Positions 1-13,200 of a stretch of 64,000 nucleotides of DNA are shown here, piece by piece. Location: contig OZ024810.1 in NCBI GenBank assembly GCA_964017045.1, positions 18,471,204-18,535,203 on the forward strand. Direction: 5' to 3'. Numbering within the stretch: position 1 is the first letter of the stretch; the number at the start of each line of letters is the position of its first letter. Under the pieces are notes generated by a model. It searched no databases. It was not told the origin of the DNA and worked only from the letters and a program-made list of their open reading frames with translations. Source of the DNA: Omphiscola glabra. Its lineage: Eukaryota; Mollusca; Gastropoda; Lymnaeidae. The position numbers and the translations under genes are program-made.

Positions 1-270
1 AATAGGTAAATTCGAATAGATCGTACCGCTTTTTTAACCATGGCCGCCAACTTGATTTGCGTGACCCGTAAAATTAAGAATAAAACGTTAAAAATAATGA
101 AAAAATTTCCTAAATGTATCCCTAAACCTAACGGGGGGGGGGGGGGGGGGGGGGGGGTGTGTGTGGGGGGGTGGGTTGTGAAGTTATATTTGAGGGGGGG
201 TCTAACTTTTTGTGATGGTGGGGGGAGAGTTGTACAAAAATATGGAAAATTTGTGTGACATGATTTATGG
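1..270 (-). repeat. Dispersed repeat R1 abutting a G-rich R4 element
   Basis: Positions 9-131 are the reverse strand of a repeat also found at 5899-6120, 6322-6533, 37559-37690 and in part at 58735-58785. It has an end motif AATTCGAATAGATCGTACC, an internal ATGGCGGCCAT-like block and a TTTAGGG-type stretch. It is followed by a long G run (about 133-157) and a G-rich segment ending near 268 in TTTATGGATGGCCCCTTA, the end of a second family (R4) seen many times in the window. No coding potential; the glycine-rich frames here are G-run artefacts. Confidence 0.7.
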
Positions 271-549
271 ATGGCCCCTTATCACAGTTATTAAAATTAA
301 AATGTGTAAATTGTAAACATTTCTTATCCAAAAGCCCAACCCCACATTATCATGATTATGCTGTGTGATGTAAGATACATTAGATGTAATTGCTTGTAAT
401 AAGTACAGTCTAAGATATTTTGATTTTCATTCTGTGAGTAAGATCAAGACATGTACACTTTTCATTTTCTATCTTTTTATTCATTTCTGACTCATGTTAA
501 ATTATTCATTGCTGATTCATGAAATTCATGTTTAATTTTTTTAACACAG

Positions 550-1609
550 AATGGCAAACAATGAAGGGCCTGTTAACCTCAGCACAAAACTTCCTAACCG
601 TGGTGTTGGCATTCCATTAGCTTCATCCTTAAATGGAAACTCAAGTAGTGCGGCATCACCTAACCCAAGAAAGCGTAAACAAGAGATGGTACACTCTTGT
701 GAGTTGGACACATCTAACATTCCGGGAAATGAGCTGTCTAAATATAAATCTAAATCTGTATCAAGTGCTGTTAACAGTTCCATCGATACTCTTTTTAGAC
801 CCACAAGTCCAGTCCAGCATTCACATACCTTGACCACTGAAATGAGGAAAGAATTCATAAAGTCTTATGATACCATAATACAGGACATCATTCAAATCAG
901 TGACTGGTCAAGAGAATATATTACTGACTGTTTGATAGTTTTGAAATCTGCTGGACAGGAAATAAATTTGCAGTCATTATGGCAAATATGTGAAGAAAAA
1001 TCTGCCTTCCCCATTCATAGAAACCAGTCCAATACTTATAACTCCATTAGTTCTACTGGTACAAGCTCAGCTGTAGAGTATGATCAGAGTTCATATTTAA
1101 ATCAGGATGACAGCTGTGTCAATGCATCATCTTTTGGTGGTCACTCAAAATTTTATAATCAAACAAGTAAAAAATGCAGGAGACAAACGGGGGAAGGACA
1201 AGATTTAATTGATGGAGCTGTGAACTATCACTGTGATTCTACACCTATAAAAGACTCAGGTGAAACTTACAGAGCTTGTGCTTTGACCACACCAGACGTT
1301 TTAACTTGCAATGATCTGCAGTGTGATTCTAAGGCCGATTTCTCATCCACCGCAGCAGCTGTTGCACAGTCCAAGTCAAGGCTTGATTCAAAATCACAGC
1401 ATATCAAAAAGTTGCTATCAGCAGTTGAACATGAGCATAAACTATTAGTGGCCTGCAAGCAGTGCGTTGCCTGTGGAACTAATCCAAGGGGGATAACCTT
1501 TCTCCCTTGTGGTCACTTTGTGGCATGCAAGCCATGTGCCGTGTCACTACTGGCATGTCCATCATGCAGTGGAAGTATTGTTGCTACTGTTGACACTTTT
1601 TTAAGTTAA
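550..1609 (+). CDS. IAP-type RING finger protein, terminal exon (352 codons from the first ATG)
   Basis: Probably an E3 ubiquitin ligase. The exon opens after an acceptor (TTTTTTTAACACAG, to 549), and its first ATG at 551 starts an open frame of 352 codons ending in TAA. The C-terminus is a C3HC4 RING of the IAP class: C305, C308, C320, H322, C326, C329, C336, C339, ending in TVDTFLS, very like the last residues of cIAP/XIAP RINGs. A basic PRKRKQ at 39-44 could be a nuclear signal. Residues about 95-155 are predicted helical and may correspond to the UBA-like region of IAPs. The rest is serine-rich. No BIR domain is present in this exon. Because an acceptor sits one base before the ATG, the true start may be in an exon upstream of the window; alternatively 550 begins a coding exon after a 5' UTR exon. 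Candidate poly(A) signal AATAAA at 2704. RING call sure, gene extent not. Confidence 0.8.
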
Positions 1610-1917
1610 TTAGCTTTTTTAAGGCACTGTTATTAGTTGTTTTGTAAAGGCTTTTTAAATTGATGGCATCATAGCTTTTCTGTTCATACAGTTTATTTTG
1701 TTAATTTGATGGATAGATTTTTAAAAAATGATATAGTAACACTAACATTAAGCATTTAATATTTTGTTAAAAACTAGACTTGATTTTTTATTTTGTTTTT
1801 TTATTACAAGCTTCAAAACTGTAACCTAAAATATATTTTAAATATATATATATATATATATGTATCTACATAAATAGGCGATCAATCTATTACTCCACAT
1901 GTGCCATATTTATAGGT

Positions 1918-2101
1918 TACCGGAAATTTGATAGAAAGTAATTTCGTCGACAGAAAATTGATCGATGGAAATTTGATAGAACGAAAATTTGGTCGCATCA
2001 TTTTTTTCAGTTCACACGTTAGAATTTGACGCAAAATTTTAACGTGTAAACTAAAAAAAAAAAGATTAGACCAAATTTCTTTAGATAAAATTTCCGGATA
2101 C
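1918..2101. mobile_element. Palindromic short DNA element, family R2
   Basis: Both ends carry TAYCCGGAAATTT in inverted orientation (1918 onward and up to 2101), with an AT-rich centre containing ACGTTAGAATTTGACG-like sequence. Related copies lie at 10440-10570 and 17820-17945. No open frame, so a MITE-like non-autonomous element. Confidence 0.6.
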
Positions 2102-2349
2102 GATATTTATACTACTTCACTTATACTTTCAGGTAAACTTTAACTACCAATATTGATAAAATTATTATTTTTTTTTGTAATACAATTATTTTTGATTCAA
2201 TTTTCTATTTATGTCAGCTGTAACATTCTCATAATCTATAATGGTACGGTACTTAAATTGTGTATCAAATTTATTTTTGATTGTTCAAGTCTTGGGTGGA
2301 GAAATGGCGTATTTCTTTGATGTTGTTGGGATTAAAAGACCAGACCAAC

Positions 2350-2546
2350 AGCATTGTTTCAAGGACAATGCTCTTTCAAGGACAATGCTCTTTCAAGGAC
2401 AGTACTCTTTCAAGGGCAGTGCTCTTTCAGGGACAATGCTCTTTTATGGACAATGCTCTTTCAATCACAATGCTCTTTCAAGCCCAATGCTGTTTCAAGC
2501 ACGATGCTCTTTCAAGGACAATGCTCTTTTAAGTACAATGCTCTTT
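2350..2546. repeat. 17-bp minisatellite, about 12 copies
   Basis: Unit close to CAAGGACAATGCTCTTT repeated head to tail. Since 17 is not a multiple of 3, the repeat is open in all three forward frames, which explains three overlapping spurious ORFs here. Confidence 0.9.
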
Positions 2547-3048
2547 GGGGAGGAAGGGGGGGTCGTCCCTATGTGCATCAACAGCCGACTTAAAAATATG
2601 CATATGCTGTGTGCTAAAATTATGTCTATAATATATTTGTATCTAAGTCACCAGAGAGGATACTGTAGGATCAAGGGCTTTATTTCAAAGGATGCACAAA
2701 TCCAATAAAAATCATTGTTACATCTATGACTTAATTAATTTAATTTTCAAATGTCCTAATTATCTTGAATTAATCTAAAAGTTTAATTTCTAAAAAAAAA
2801 ATTTTTACGTCAGACAATAAAGCTGAAAATTTATTTTGTCTAAATAATTAGGGAAAGGGCATTCTTTTTTTTTTCTCAGCTTGCCACATTAGAGACCCTT
2901 CATAAATGAAGTTACACTAATTTGCTGATTTTTACCTGCCACAATCTCCCAAAACTTTTAACAGGCATTGTCACCAATTTTTGACCCCCCCCCCCCACCC
3001 TCCCAATGCATTATATTGTTTATGGATGGCCCCTTAAAAAAAGACTTT

Positions 3049-3123
3049 GATGATCCTGACCAGGTCCACGTTTATGATCCTGACCAGGCCCACGTTTATG
3101 ATCATGACCAGGTCCACGTTTAT
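3049..3123. repeat. 24-bp tandem repeat, 3 copies
   Basis: Unit TGATCCTGACCAGGTCCACG plus TTTA. It lies just downstream of an R4 end (TTTATGGATGGCCCCTTA near 3020). Confidence 0.85.
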
Positions 3124-5898
3124 GGGTTTCAGCACAAGGGGATAAAGAACTGAATACATCTTGATGTAGGTATTCAAAATTATCTACAACTACTAAAAGA
3201 GATTTCTTAAGATCTTTAACAAAAATGGATTGTAAGTGACACTATATTAATGGGCCACATCAGCTCCAGGTTTAATATTATATGGACTAAAATATGATTA
3301 CATTTTTTTAAAGAATTTCAAACAAGAATATAAGAATAAGTAAATTATTTAAAAAAATATTTATTTGAAAAATAAAAACAAAATTATCCTGAATCCTAGT
3401 CTAGTAAAAAGTCTAATTTGTAGTAGCATCCCTAACTTAGCATCATAAATCTATTATTACGTACACATAAGAGACATTTCTTACTCCTCTTCCTCTGCTG
3501 TACCCTTACAATTTGGACCACCTCTTTCAATGCATGGGTACAAAAGGTGAGATTTAAAAAAAATCTTTATCTCTTTATACAATTAAGAAGGTCAATGCAA
3601 CTTAACGAAGTCACTGTAAGCTGTGCTAAAAATCATGTCACAGGCTTTCTCCCCTTTTTGCAACCACTGTGAAAAGAAATAGTTATGTCACAAATTATGT
3701 CAAACCAGGAAACCATAATAATATGGTAGACTAAAGTTGTCACTAAGGATCATCCATAAATGATGTCAGAATATTTAGGCCGATTTTTATAACCTAACAA
3801 GTCATCAAAAATGTGTCACTTATTAGGGGTCGTCCATTAATTATGTCAACAAAATAAGGGGGGGGGGGCTTTGGAAATGTGTGACAATTGTTGACAAGAG
3901 GGGAGTGGGGGGTGTTAGATAAGTTGAAGTCAACAATAATGTTTTCTCTATTAAAATTTTAATCTTAAAAATTGACTGGTTATTAGCCTACATTATATTA
4001 ACAAATTTAATGAGTGTAAATTAAAATAGTTATGTTGATTCTGTTTGTCGCAAATGACTAGGGCGGTATGTTTACGATCATGTTGCAGGTATGGAAAACA
4101 AGGTTCAAGTATCATGTGCAGTCAAGATAAATGATATTGATAGAGTATACAATTTTTTGAGAATTAGGGGAAAGTAAAGTGAGTAACAATAATAACATTG
4201 CTGCTTGAACGGATTTGCAAAATCTGTAACATCTATTTTGCATCACAAGTCATGTTGAAATAGCACACCACCTGCTCCTTAACAAAAAAAGGATTCGACT
4301 AATGCAAGTTGCTGCCAGGAGACAGAGAGAGCTTATGGCAATTATTGTTCAGACTGACAATGCTTCTATTTTAAGTGCTGAATGGTTAGATGAGAATGAT
4401 GTCTGGTATATCAGTTCGCTATAGATGAAAAATAATAAATCAGCTATCAACAAAATAATACCAAAGCACATTTTGGCGCCCCTAACTAGCTGGCGCCCGG
4501 GTACATCTGCACTCCTGCCCCCCCCCCACACTACGCCTCTGTGGAGCGCCGTGAGCATGCTTCTTAGAATGGAAATGAGCGCTATATAAGTTATAAGTAA
4601 TCCAATATTCAGGGGTATGGGAGGGGAAGTCTCGGAGGGGTGGGGCAGACCCAGAAAAACTTCTTTATTTTAATTTTACTAACATATTTATCGTGGGGGT
4701 CGGGTGTGGGAAATGCTTTGAAATGAAGAGGGGGTGCGCAGCAAATAGATTAAGAACTCCTGACATGATATTAAAATGTATCCCAAACGCAGGGTTATAA
4801 CTCGGAGGATCATTTGGTAGTTAAAAATAGCATCATTAACTTCCCCTTGGACTTTGAGGTATACAAAAACTAATAATAATTAAATTACCATTCTTACCGG
4901 TTAATCAAAATAGCTAGATATAAATATATATTTATAAATAATAATTTAAATATTCTTTTTAAATTTGCAAGTTTTTGTATTGATATAGTAAATCATTAAA
5001 TTTATTAATGTGTTATAGTTATATCAAGACGAATGTTAATATTAATTCGCAGCCTTTAAGAAAAAGTAATGTTTTTCTATGAATATAGATAAAATACTTG
5101 CATCTTCACCTTTTTGTGAAATATCTGGACTGCGAATCATTCAAATTTATTGTTGTTGTAGGACTATAACTAAGGTTAATTTTTTAATTTTCTGAAAATA
5201 TTATTAAAAAAACATAAGTGAGCTATTTGATTAAGTTTAATAATTTAAACCTTAAGCGAATAGTAAGAATAATAAGTAGTCAATTGGTATCGATACTGAA
5301 AGAGAAAAGGCAAACGCAGAGCCTTCTCATAATAAACAATATAATTACATGTAATGTAAGCCCTATATTTTTTAATCATTTTTAGCCTTTGTTAAATGTA
5401 GATGTATTTTAATTTTTGTCTCAAAAGTTACTAGGCTATCTCAGACTATCTGAAACGTTATAACCGCAGATCTCACATTGCTCTTTTATTAGATTATCAA
5501 TTATGGAATGTTAATAAGTTAACTGTTGAAGTTGTCAAGTTCAACTTGAGTCTTCTTGTGTAAATTAATAATAATTAAAATTAATCATAATTAATGCTAT
5601 TTAATACTTGGTCAACTTGGACTTGGTAATGACTTAATTTTATCTTAATGAAGTCTGAAATTTGAAATGGTAAATAAATACTTTAAACTTTTAATTAAGG
5701 ATAAGAATATAAATATTGGGGACCAGGGCCAGGACTGCGTTCAAGACATATGATTAATATGAATATTATGAATGTGAAGTAAATAAATTAAATAGTGGAA
5801 AAAGATATGATTATGAGGCTTAAGGCTTAGGAAATACCAAAAGACTAAAGTAAATTAAATTATCTATTAAATTGAATAATTGGCTAATGCTCATCTGT

Positions 5899-6120
5899 GG
5901 TACCTCATTTCATTAGGCATGATTAGGTTAGGACAGGTAGGATAGATTTAGGGTTCAGGTTAGGGTGAGAGATAGATTTAGGGTTCAGGTTAGGGTGAGG
6001 GATACATTTAGGAAGTTTTTTCATTATTTTTAAACGTTTTATTCTTAATTTTACGGGTCGTGTCAACCAAGATGGCGGCCATGTTAAAAAAACGCGGTAC
6101 CAGTAGCGTTCAATTACCGA
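5899..6120 (+). repeat. R1 dispersed element with internal TTAGGG-like minisatellite
   Basis: Contains two copies of GATTTAGGGTTCAGGTTAGG followed by a unique block (ATTTTTAAACGTTTTATTCT to AAGATGGCGGCCATG) shared with positions 1-131. The ends GGTACCTCATTTCATTAGG and AACGCGGTACC form a short inverted repeat. Confidence 0.7.
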
Positions 6121-6321
6121 ATAATTAAATTAATATTATGCCTGCTTTCTACCTAATACTAATACTTATACTTTATATTTATATTATAGTATTATTTCCT
6201 AGAATATCTATAGTCATAGTTAAAGTTTAAAGTAGGCCTATAAATTTTATAAATTTCTATATAATTTTCCTATAATATATACTTTATGTTTTATGAAGTT
6301 ATAGAAATAGGACAAATAGCT

Positions 6322-6533
6322 AATTCAGATAGATCGTACCTCATCATTAGGTTTAGGGATAGATTTAGGGTTCAGGTTAGGTTTAGGGATAGATTTAGGT
6401 AGGGTTCAGGTTAGATTTAGGGATAGATTTAGGGTTCATGTTAGGTTTAGGGATAGAATTAGGGTTCAGGTTAGGTTTAGGGATAAATGATGGCAGCCAT
6501 GATAAAAAAACGCGGTATGATCTATCCGAATTT
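6322..6533 (+). mobile_element. R1 element with 19-bp terminal inverted repeats
   Basis: Left end AATTCAGATAGATCGTACC (6322-6340) is matched inverted by the right end (6515-6533) with two mismatches. The interior is a tandem array of TTTAGGGATAGATTTAGGGT type and an ATGATGGCAGCCAT block. No coding capacity: a MITE-like element carrying a minisatellite. Confidence 0.7.
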
Positions 6534-7217
6534 ACCGGACAAATATTTATTAGTACTTAAAATAGTAATACAAATACTATTAGTACTAGTAGTGTATACT
6601 AGTCATAATTAGACCCAAGCCGAAGCCTAAGGCCAAAGAAGTTAATAAAAAGCTAAGCCCTATCTAGTCTAAAGTCTTAACATTTCTTTAACAAAATATC
6701 ATTAAACATTAACTGGCTTTAGCTATTTAAGTTTAATTTATCGGATATTTTTTAGGTCTACCTACTATTTACTACTAAAACAAACTACTATCATAGTCGT
6801 CATTAGGCCTACTATAAATTGAAAGTAACACCAACACCCTTGCAGCATCAAAATAGTGAATAAAAAAGTTTAATAAAATACAATTAAGACCATGACTTCC
6901 ATGAGGTTAAAAATGTATCCCAGCCTCATGAACTTATTTTATTCATCTTGTAAGACTTATTGACTGTTGCCGTAAGTAGCATTTGAATAGCGTAAACGTG
7001 ACCTCATACTCGGAGTAATTAAAATAAGTAGTTACCCTAGAATAGGCGTAATTAAAATAAATAATTTCAAGTTGAGTTGTTCCATTAATCACTAGACATA
7101 ACCAAAGGATTAGGTACCATATTCTTTAGGTTAGACCTTTTATATATGAATATGACATTGAATGATAATGTATTTTTTTGTAATTAGGATATTGATTCTG
7201 AGTCCAGAACTTCTGAG

Positions 7218-10200
7218 ATGCCACCGAACATAGCCATATTACTAAATGATGCCCAACCAGCTGATTGGATGGAGGCTATCATGTATGTGGGGGGGGGGGG
7301 GGGGGGGGGGCATTTTTTACAGTTTCTATTATTTGCAATATATTAAAATTTAATTATAATATTTTTAAATAGCATGGACATGTGCTGGACTTTTTTGTTA
7401 TCTATGAACTTTAATAATGTTAAAATACCACACACCCTTAAAAATAAGAGACACACACTTAGAAAATTTCTATATTTTAATTAGTTGCTTAATTAATCAA
7501 CTGGTCCCATGTCAATGGTTTAATTACATTAATAATTTTGTCCTTAGTGCAGTTAAAAATGATGTCATTGGCAGTGATCGTGAAAAAATGCAAAGCCTAC
7601 AGTATGGACTAGTTCCAAGGTAGAGAAGTTCATTGTTTTGTTGATTTTAATAAAATTCATTATGGATTATGGCTCTTTATTTTTTTCTTTTTCTGATAGT
7701 TTACTTTTTTAAAAAAATAACTTTTATGTTTATTAATATTTTTTAACTTTAAGCTTTTAGATAGTTAACGATGAGGTACAATTGGCCTGTAAGAGACACA
7801 AAGCATTCCATATTTAAATTCTAATAAGTTTAAAGTCAAGCTCCCCTAGGGGACATTAAAATAAATAATGTCATACATCTATGTATCATGAGGGTGTCAA
7901 ATTTTTGTAACAGTTGGAAAGGGGGGTGTGTGTAAAAATCTATCAAAATAGTATGACATCATTTATGGATGGATGTCCCCTAGTTACATTTTTTCCCCCA
8001 GTTATTTAAACTTTTTTTCTGGTAAATAACAGCCTTCTTGCTTTGTATTATGTTTTTCACCGAGATAGCCTTGTAAAACCTGTCTGCATCAAGTTTTATT
8101 TGCTTTGGTTAGTGCCATAATGAGCCAAGAGAGGGGAGCTTTGGCGTGCGCATTTGTTTTATTTTCTAGGTTTTAACCCCATCCCTTCTTATTCATATAT
8201 CTTATCCATTACTGTGCTTACCAGCCTAAATATATTTCTAAATTTTAATAATTTTAGCCCATTGTTTCATGTAAGTTTGAATACTTTCCAGACTGCTTCA
8301 ATGGGTGGAAGATGAAGACGTAAATGCTGAGTTAAGGACAGAGGCAGCTATTGTACTGGGCAGTTTGGCCAAAGGAAATACCAGCATTGTCAAAGAGCTG
8401 GTGCAAGAGAAGACAGTTCCAATACTACTCAAATGTGAGACAGGAAATCTGTACTTGAATGTCCTTAATACTAAAGCTGAATGATTTAAACAGATTTTTA
8501 ACAAAAACTCCAGAAGAGCATGTCATCTGCCACATGGTGCATGAATATATTTATTTATATAAGAATAGCCAAAAATGCACGCATCATTCTGTTTTGTTTC
8601 TTCTTCATGTCTAGTTTTAATGTACTCTTATTTTTGTATTACAGCCCTAACAAATCTAAGCCTGCGATACTCAGAAGCTATATTAAGATGCTTACGTTCT
8701 ATTTTACTTGTCAACACAGAATCTATTTCATGTTTCTATGAGGTGAGACTAATTCAGAACCTTATTCAACTTAAATTTTACTGATGGAAATGGGGGGAAA
8801 AAAAAAACACATTGAGAGACTATTGCCTTGTTTTTCACAATAACTTTCTATTTTAATTGATTTTTTGCTTTATTAAGTAGTATTTTTTTGTTGTTCACCT
8901 TATTCTCCTCTAGTTAATCTCTATATCTCAGGTTCCCCAAACAGTGGCACAACATTAGACAAGAAACTGGGAGGGAAAGTTACATGTTTGAGTTTCTAAA
9001 AAAAACAACCTTTCAAAATCGCAATTGTCCTTTGAATAAAAATATCTTGCTGTGTATGCATCAAGAGTTGCCTAAGAATTTGACTGAAACCACATGACCA
9101 AATGGGAAAACACTAGTATACCATACCGTTCGGCTCCTTTGATGTCCAAAAAATAGTGCAAGTGTGTGCGCCTATTTTCACACAACGCACCTGCACCCAG
9201 AAGGGAACACACATCTCAACCTCAACTCACTGGCTGTAAATTGAAAGTGTTACCTTAAGATTTTGCAGGAGAGATTATTGTCTTTAAAATTGTGCATACC
9301 ACACGATTAAAATGATAGATAAATCCGTCTATGTAGGAAGAGGGTAGTAAAGGAGCAGTCTGCTGCGGATGGCAATTATTTTTTTTTTATATGGAGGGGA
9401 AGCATTTTTGTGCAGCTGCAGAGGTTTTTTTCGTAGAAGGGGACAGCAAACTACTTGGCCAACCCAGGGTGGCAATAATACTGGCTACGTTTTGGAAATG
9501 CTTGGAATTTTTCTTTAATTCACCTAATTCTCTATTTAATCTCTAGCTTTTTCCAATCCATTCTCATATTAAATAGATATCTTAAAAAAAATATTCTTCA
9601 AGATAATCCCCCTTATAAAGCACTTATGTATTCTTATGTTTCTGCTTTCTTCTATTTGACCAGGAGAATGCATATGGAAGCACTTTCATTCCGCACTTGC
9701 TGAGCCTGATCAAATATTCCATTGTGTGTCAAGAATGTATCACTACGATTCTGGAAAAGTGCTGCGTGGTATGTAATAATAAATATTACACCATCAGCAG
9801 TTGTGTTGGCCGCCATTTCCAGATGGTATACTTCCTGAACTTGATGATAATTCACAGCAGCCTCTCACTACCACCCCTTACTGATGAGATTCCATTAAAA
9901 AACACACCCAGATTTATAGTACTCTGTATAGACCACTGCTAGACAAACTTAGCATTACTTTGGTCGTTGCCTCAAGCACGAGTCAGCACACAAGGACTGA
10001 ATGAAGTTTCATTTTGTATAAAAATTAAAAGTAAAATAGCCATTGAAAATTTGACAATTCTCAAAATGGTTTCTTCTAGGGCTGAGCCGGCTATTTACTC
10101 ATACCCAGAAATTAGCACACCTGCCAACATACCCAGACCTGAAGAGAAAAAGACAGAACCCGGTCCAGGTGTTAAAAAAAATTGTATTTGCTCATTTTCT

Positions 10201-13200
10201 ATAATGTGTCCACCCAATGGGGAGAAATGAAAACAGTAAAAAAAAAATTACATACATTTTTACCTGAATTGATTAAATAATAAATAGAAAACTGCATCAT
10301 TTATATCGATTGGTGAAAAAACTAAATATGAGCTAAATAAAAAAACTAAGTACATGAGTAAAACAAAGTATAGGAAAACCTGAAAACGGAACGCAGCAAA
10401 ACAACAAACGTGTCGGCAGGAAGCCTTATTTCATTTTACTATTTAGTAAAGTGCGTTCAAAAAGAAATTTGACGAAAATTTTAACGTGTGAACCAAAAAA
10501 AAGATTCAACCAAATTTCCGTTCGATCAATTTTCCGTAGACGAAATTTCTTTCGATCAAATTTCCGGTAACCGTGTCTGAGAATTATAATTTTATTTTCC
10601 AGACTAAAGAGCACCAGATGTATTTGTTGGAGAGCAACACATTGGATATCTTCTCGCCTCTCCTCCTCTCAGAGTGCTACAAAGTGCAGATGCCAACACT
10701 GAGATGCTTTGCCAACATGTGCTACAAAAATACAGCTGTCTGTACAGCCATCGTAGCAGGTAAGCAAAGAGTCAAGTTAATGTTTTACAGCAGTCTGTAA
10801 AGCTGTCTTCACAGAAAGAACAACAGAGTCAAGTTTACATGTTGATTGCTGTAATGAAATTGACAATTTAGAGTACTATTGATATTTACAGTACTTTTGA
10901 TATTTACATTACTATTGATATTTACAGTACTATTGATATTTACAGTACTATTGATATTTACAATACTATTGATATTTACAGTAATATTGATATTTACAGT
11001 ACTATTGATATTTACAGTACTATTGATGGCTTTGTCCTCATTGGAAAGTCATGAGGCTTTGTCCTCATTGGAAAGTCATATTTAAATTTATCTCTGCGCT
11101 TTATTAGTCCATTATTTTATTTCAGTTCCTGATTTAGTCCCAGTCTTTGTGGAGTTGATGGGTCGAGACAAACCTTCGGAGATGCAGCTGGCAGCAGCAA
11201 AAGTCCTGACCTACCTCCATCGGGGTGGGGCAATAGAAGCCACAGATTTTGTTATAAGCAGAAAGGTATTGGCATCGATAGAAAAGTGTCAACGGCAGTG
11301 CATTTTTTCATAGAGTGCATTTTAAAAATACTTGCTGTAAAATTATGTATGCTTAAATTTTGTTATAATAAATGAAGGACTGTGTTCAAGCTGTGTGAAT
11401 GAAATAGTAGAACAGGGTATGTGGAAGCTTGAATCCAAAGACAGGACAACAAGATGTGTACGTTTCGGCTAAGAGCTTTCCTCAGCAGACAGGACTAAGG
11501 AAAATATGACCCAAAAAAACAGAGCACAGCCTTGCCACTGCATCCAATTCTATTCAAACAATTTTCAATGCCACGTGCATAATGTCTGCACACTGTTCCA
11601 GTGTTACCATGCTATCATACAATTTGTTAAGTTGATACACTGTTTGCTCAACTGAGTCAGTCCCAAGTTTGTGGACTGGAATGCAGTCCCCCAACAAAAG
11701 CATGGACGAGCAAAAACAACACCAGCAAGCCGGGTGGATGGGACTCTTAGACCTTGGAGGGCAACTCATCTAAGAGGAGGCAAACTTTAACCTTGGAGGG
11801 CAACTCATCTAAGAGGAGGCAAACTTTAACCTTGGAGGACAACTCATCTAAGAGGAGGCAAACTTTAACCTTGGAGGGCAACTCATCTAAGAGAAGGCAA
11901 ACTCTGAATGAAATGAAACCCGGAGATGCAGTCCTGTTGGCTGTATGACATTGTCACGATGAAAAGTCCGACAAATCCCGCGATGTGGAACGCATAAAGA
12001 GCATGTTGAACACGAACAATAAATGCCCCATTTTCCCATTTTTTTCCCTTGCATTTACCGGGGGCAGCATTAGTGTGATTTGAAATCAATAATAATTTTT
12101 AAATTAAATAGAGCAAAAAGCTATTTAATGTTAAAACCTAGAGGATTAAACATTAAGTCTGTGGGTCCCAAGAAAAGCTTGCTTGGCTCTTTGCAGCAGT
12201 CATTTGTTCTGTTGTTGCTCCTGAACGTGATTTAGCTGGTCACTCCTAGTCTGTATGTTGTCTGATTCCAGTTGACTGCATTGATAAAGGAAACCATTTA
12301 GTCCACACATATTTCATTGACAAATCTTCAAAACCCTTATAAATATGTTTAATCCAGTTTCATTGTTTGTAGACATTGGGAACCCTGGTTCGCATGTGTA
12401 AAAGAGATCGGCCATTGGATGAAAATGTCAAAGGGGCAGAGACTCTGGCGTACCTTGTTGAAGTTGACCCTGACCTTCAAATGATTGCCAGCATCACAGA
12501 CCATCTGATCAGCACACTCTCCAACTACCTGCACTACAAGGATGTCAAGAAAATTTCTTCGGTGGACAAAAAAGTCAGTGACTCCTTTATATTTTGATTT
12601 TATTTTCGTAACTTTAATATGCTATTGTAATCAAATGAATTGATTCAATATGTTTAGTCAGATATGAAAAATTCAAATTAACTAACATTAATGACCAGTA
12701 ATTGAAAATATTTCAAACATCTTTTTGTGTTATCTATTAAAAAAAATTATAATTTTCCAATATGAAAAAATGTACCGTAGTAATATGAAAAGTCCAAAGT
12801 TATCGATAGCCAAGAATAATAGTGTTTGGAAGAGTTTGAGAGCCACTTTTTTTTTAGAGGGTTCCAGAATTGAACATCACCTATGCCATTAGTTTAAGAC
12901 CGTGTCATTATTTCTTATATTCAACAGTAGTTTGAAGAACTTAATGGATAGTATTTAAAAGCACCAATTGATTTGTGCTGGAATTTATTTTTACTGCAGG
13001 AAGTTGACTGGGGCAGTGAGATGAGAAGGGCTGCATTTTTAGCTTTGGCCGCCATCAGTGCCAACGATGAGGAGATTAGAGATAAGGTAAGTTTGTGTTG
13101 TTACAAAAATATCACTATATTAATAAGGTAGGGTGGTGTTACAAAAATATCAAATTAGAGAGATGAGGTAGGTTGGTGCTGTAACAAAAATATCAAATTA

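Larger units (their letters stand above)
3124..7187. other. Intergenic region before ARMC8
   Basis: AT-rich DNA without a gene that I can support. It contains R4 family pieces (3750-3960, with a G run at 3859), two R1 elements (listed separately) and GT-rich tracts around 4610-4740. Any 5' untranslated exon and the promoter of ARMC8 should lie here or in the R1-rich part, but I cannot place them. Confidence 0.5.

Noticed and set aside
40..331. Glycine-rich and proline-rich frames over the G run
   Set aside because: Products of a homopolymer and flanking R1/R4 repeats; no splice or start context.
2241..2708. 155-codon plus-strand frame
   Set aside because: Almost all of it is the 17-bp minisatellite, which is open in three frames at once.
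5930..6500. TTAGGG-like repeats as an internal telomere
   Set aside because: Units are irregular (TTTAGGGTTCAGG type) and lie within dispersed R1 elements with defined ends, so not a telomere or fusion scar.
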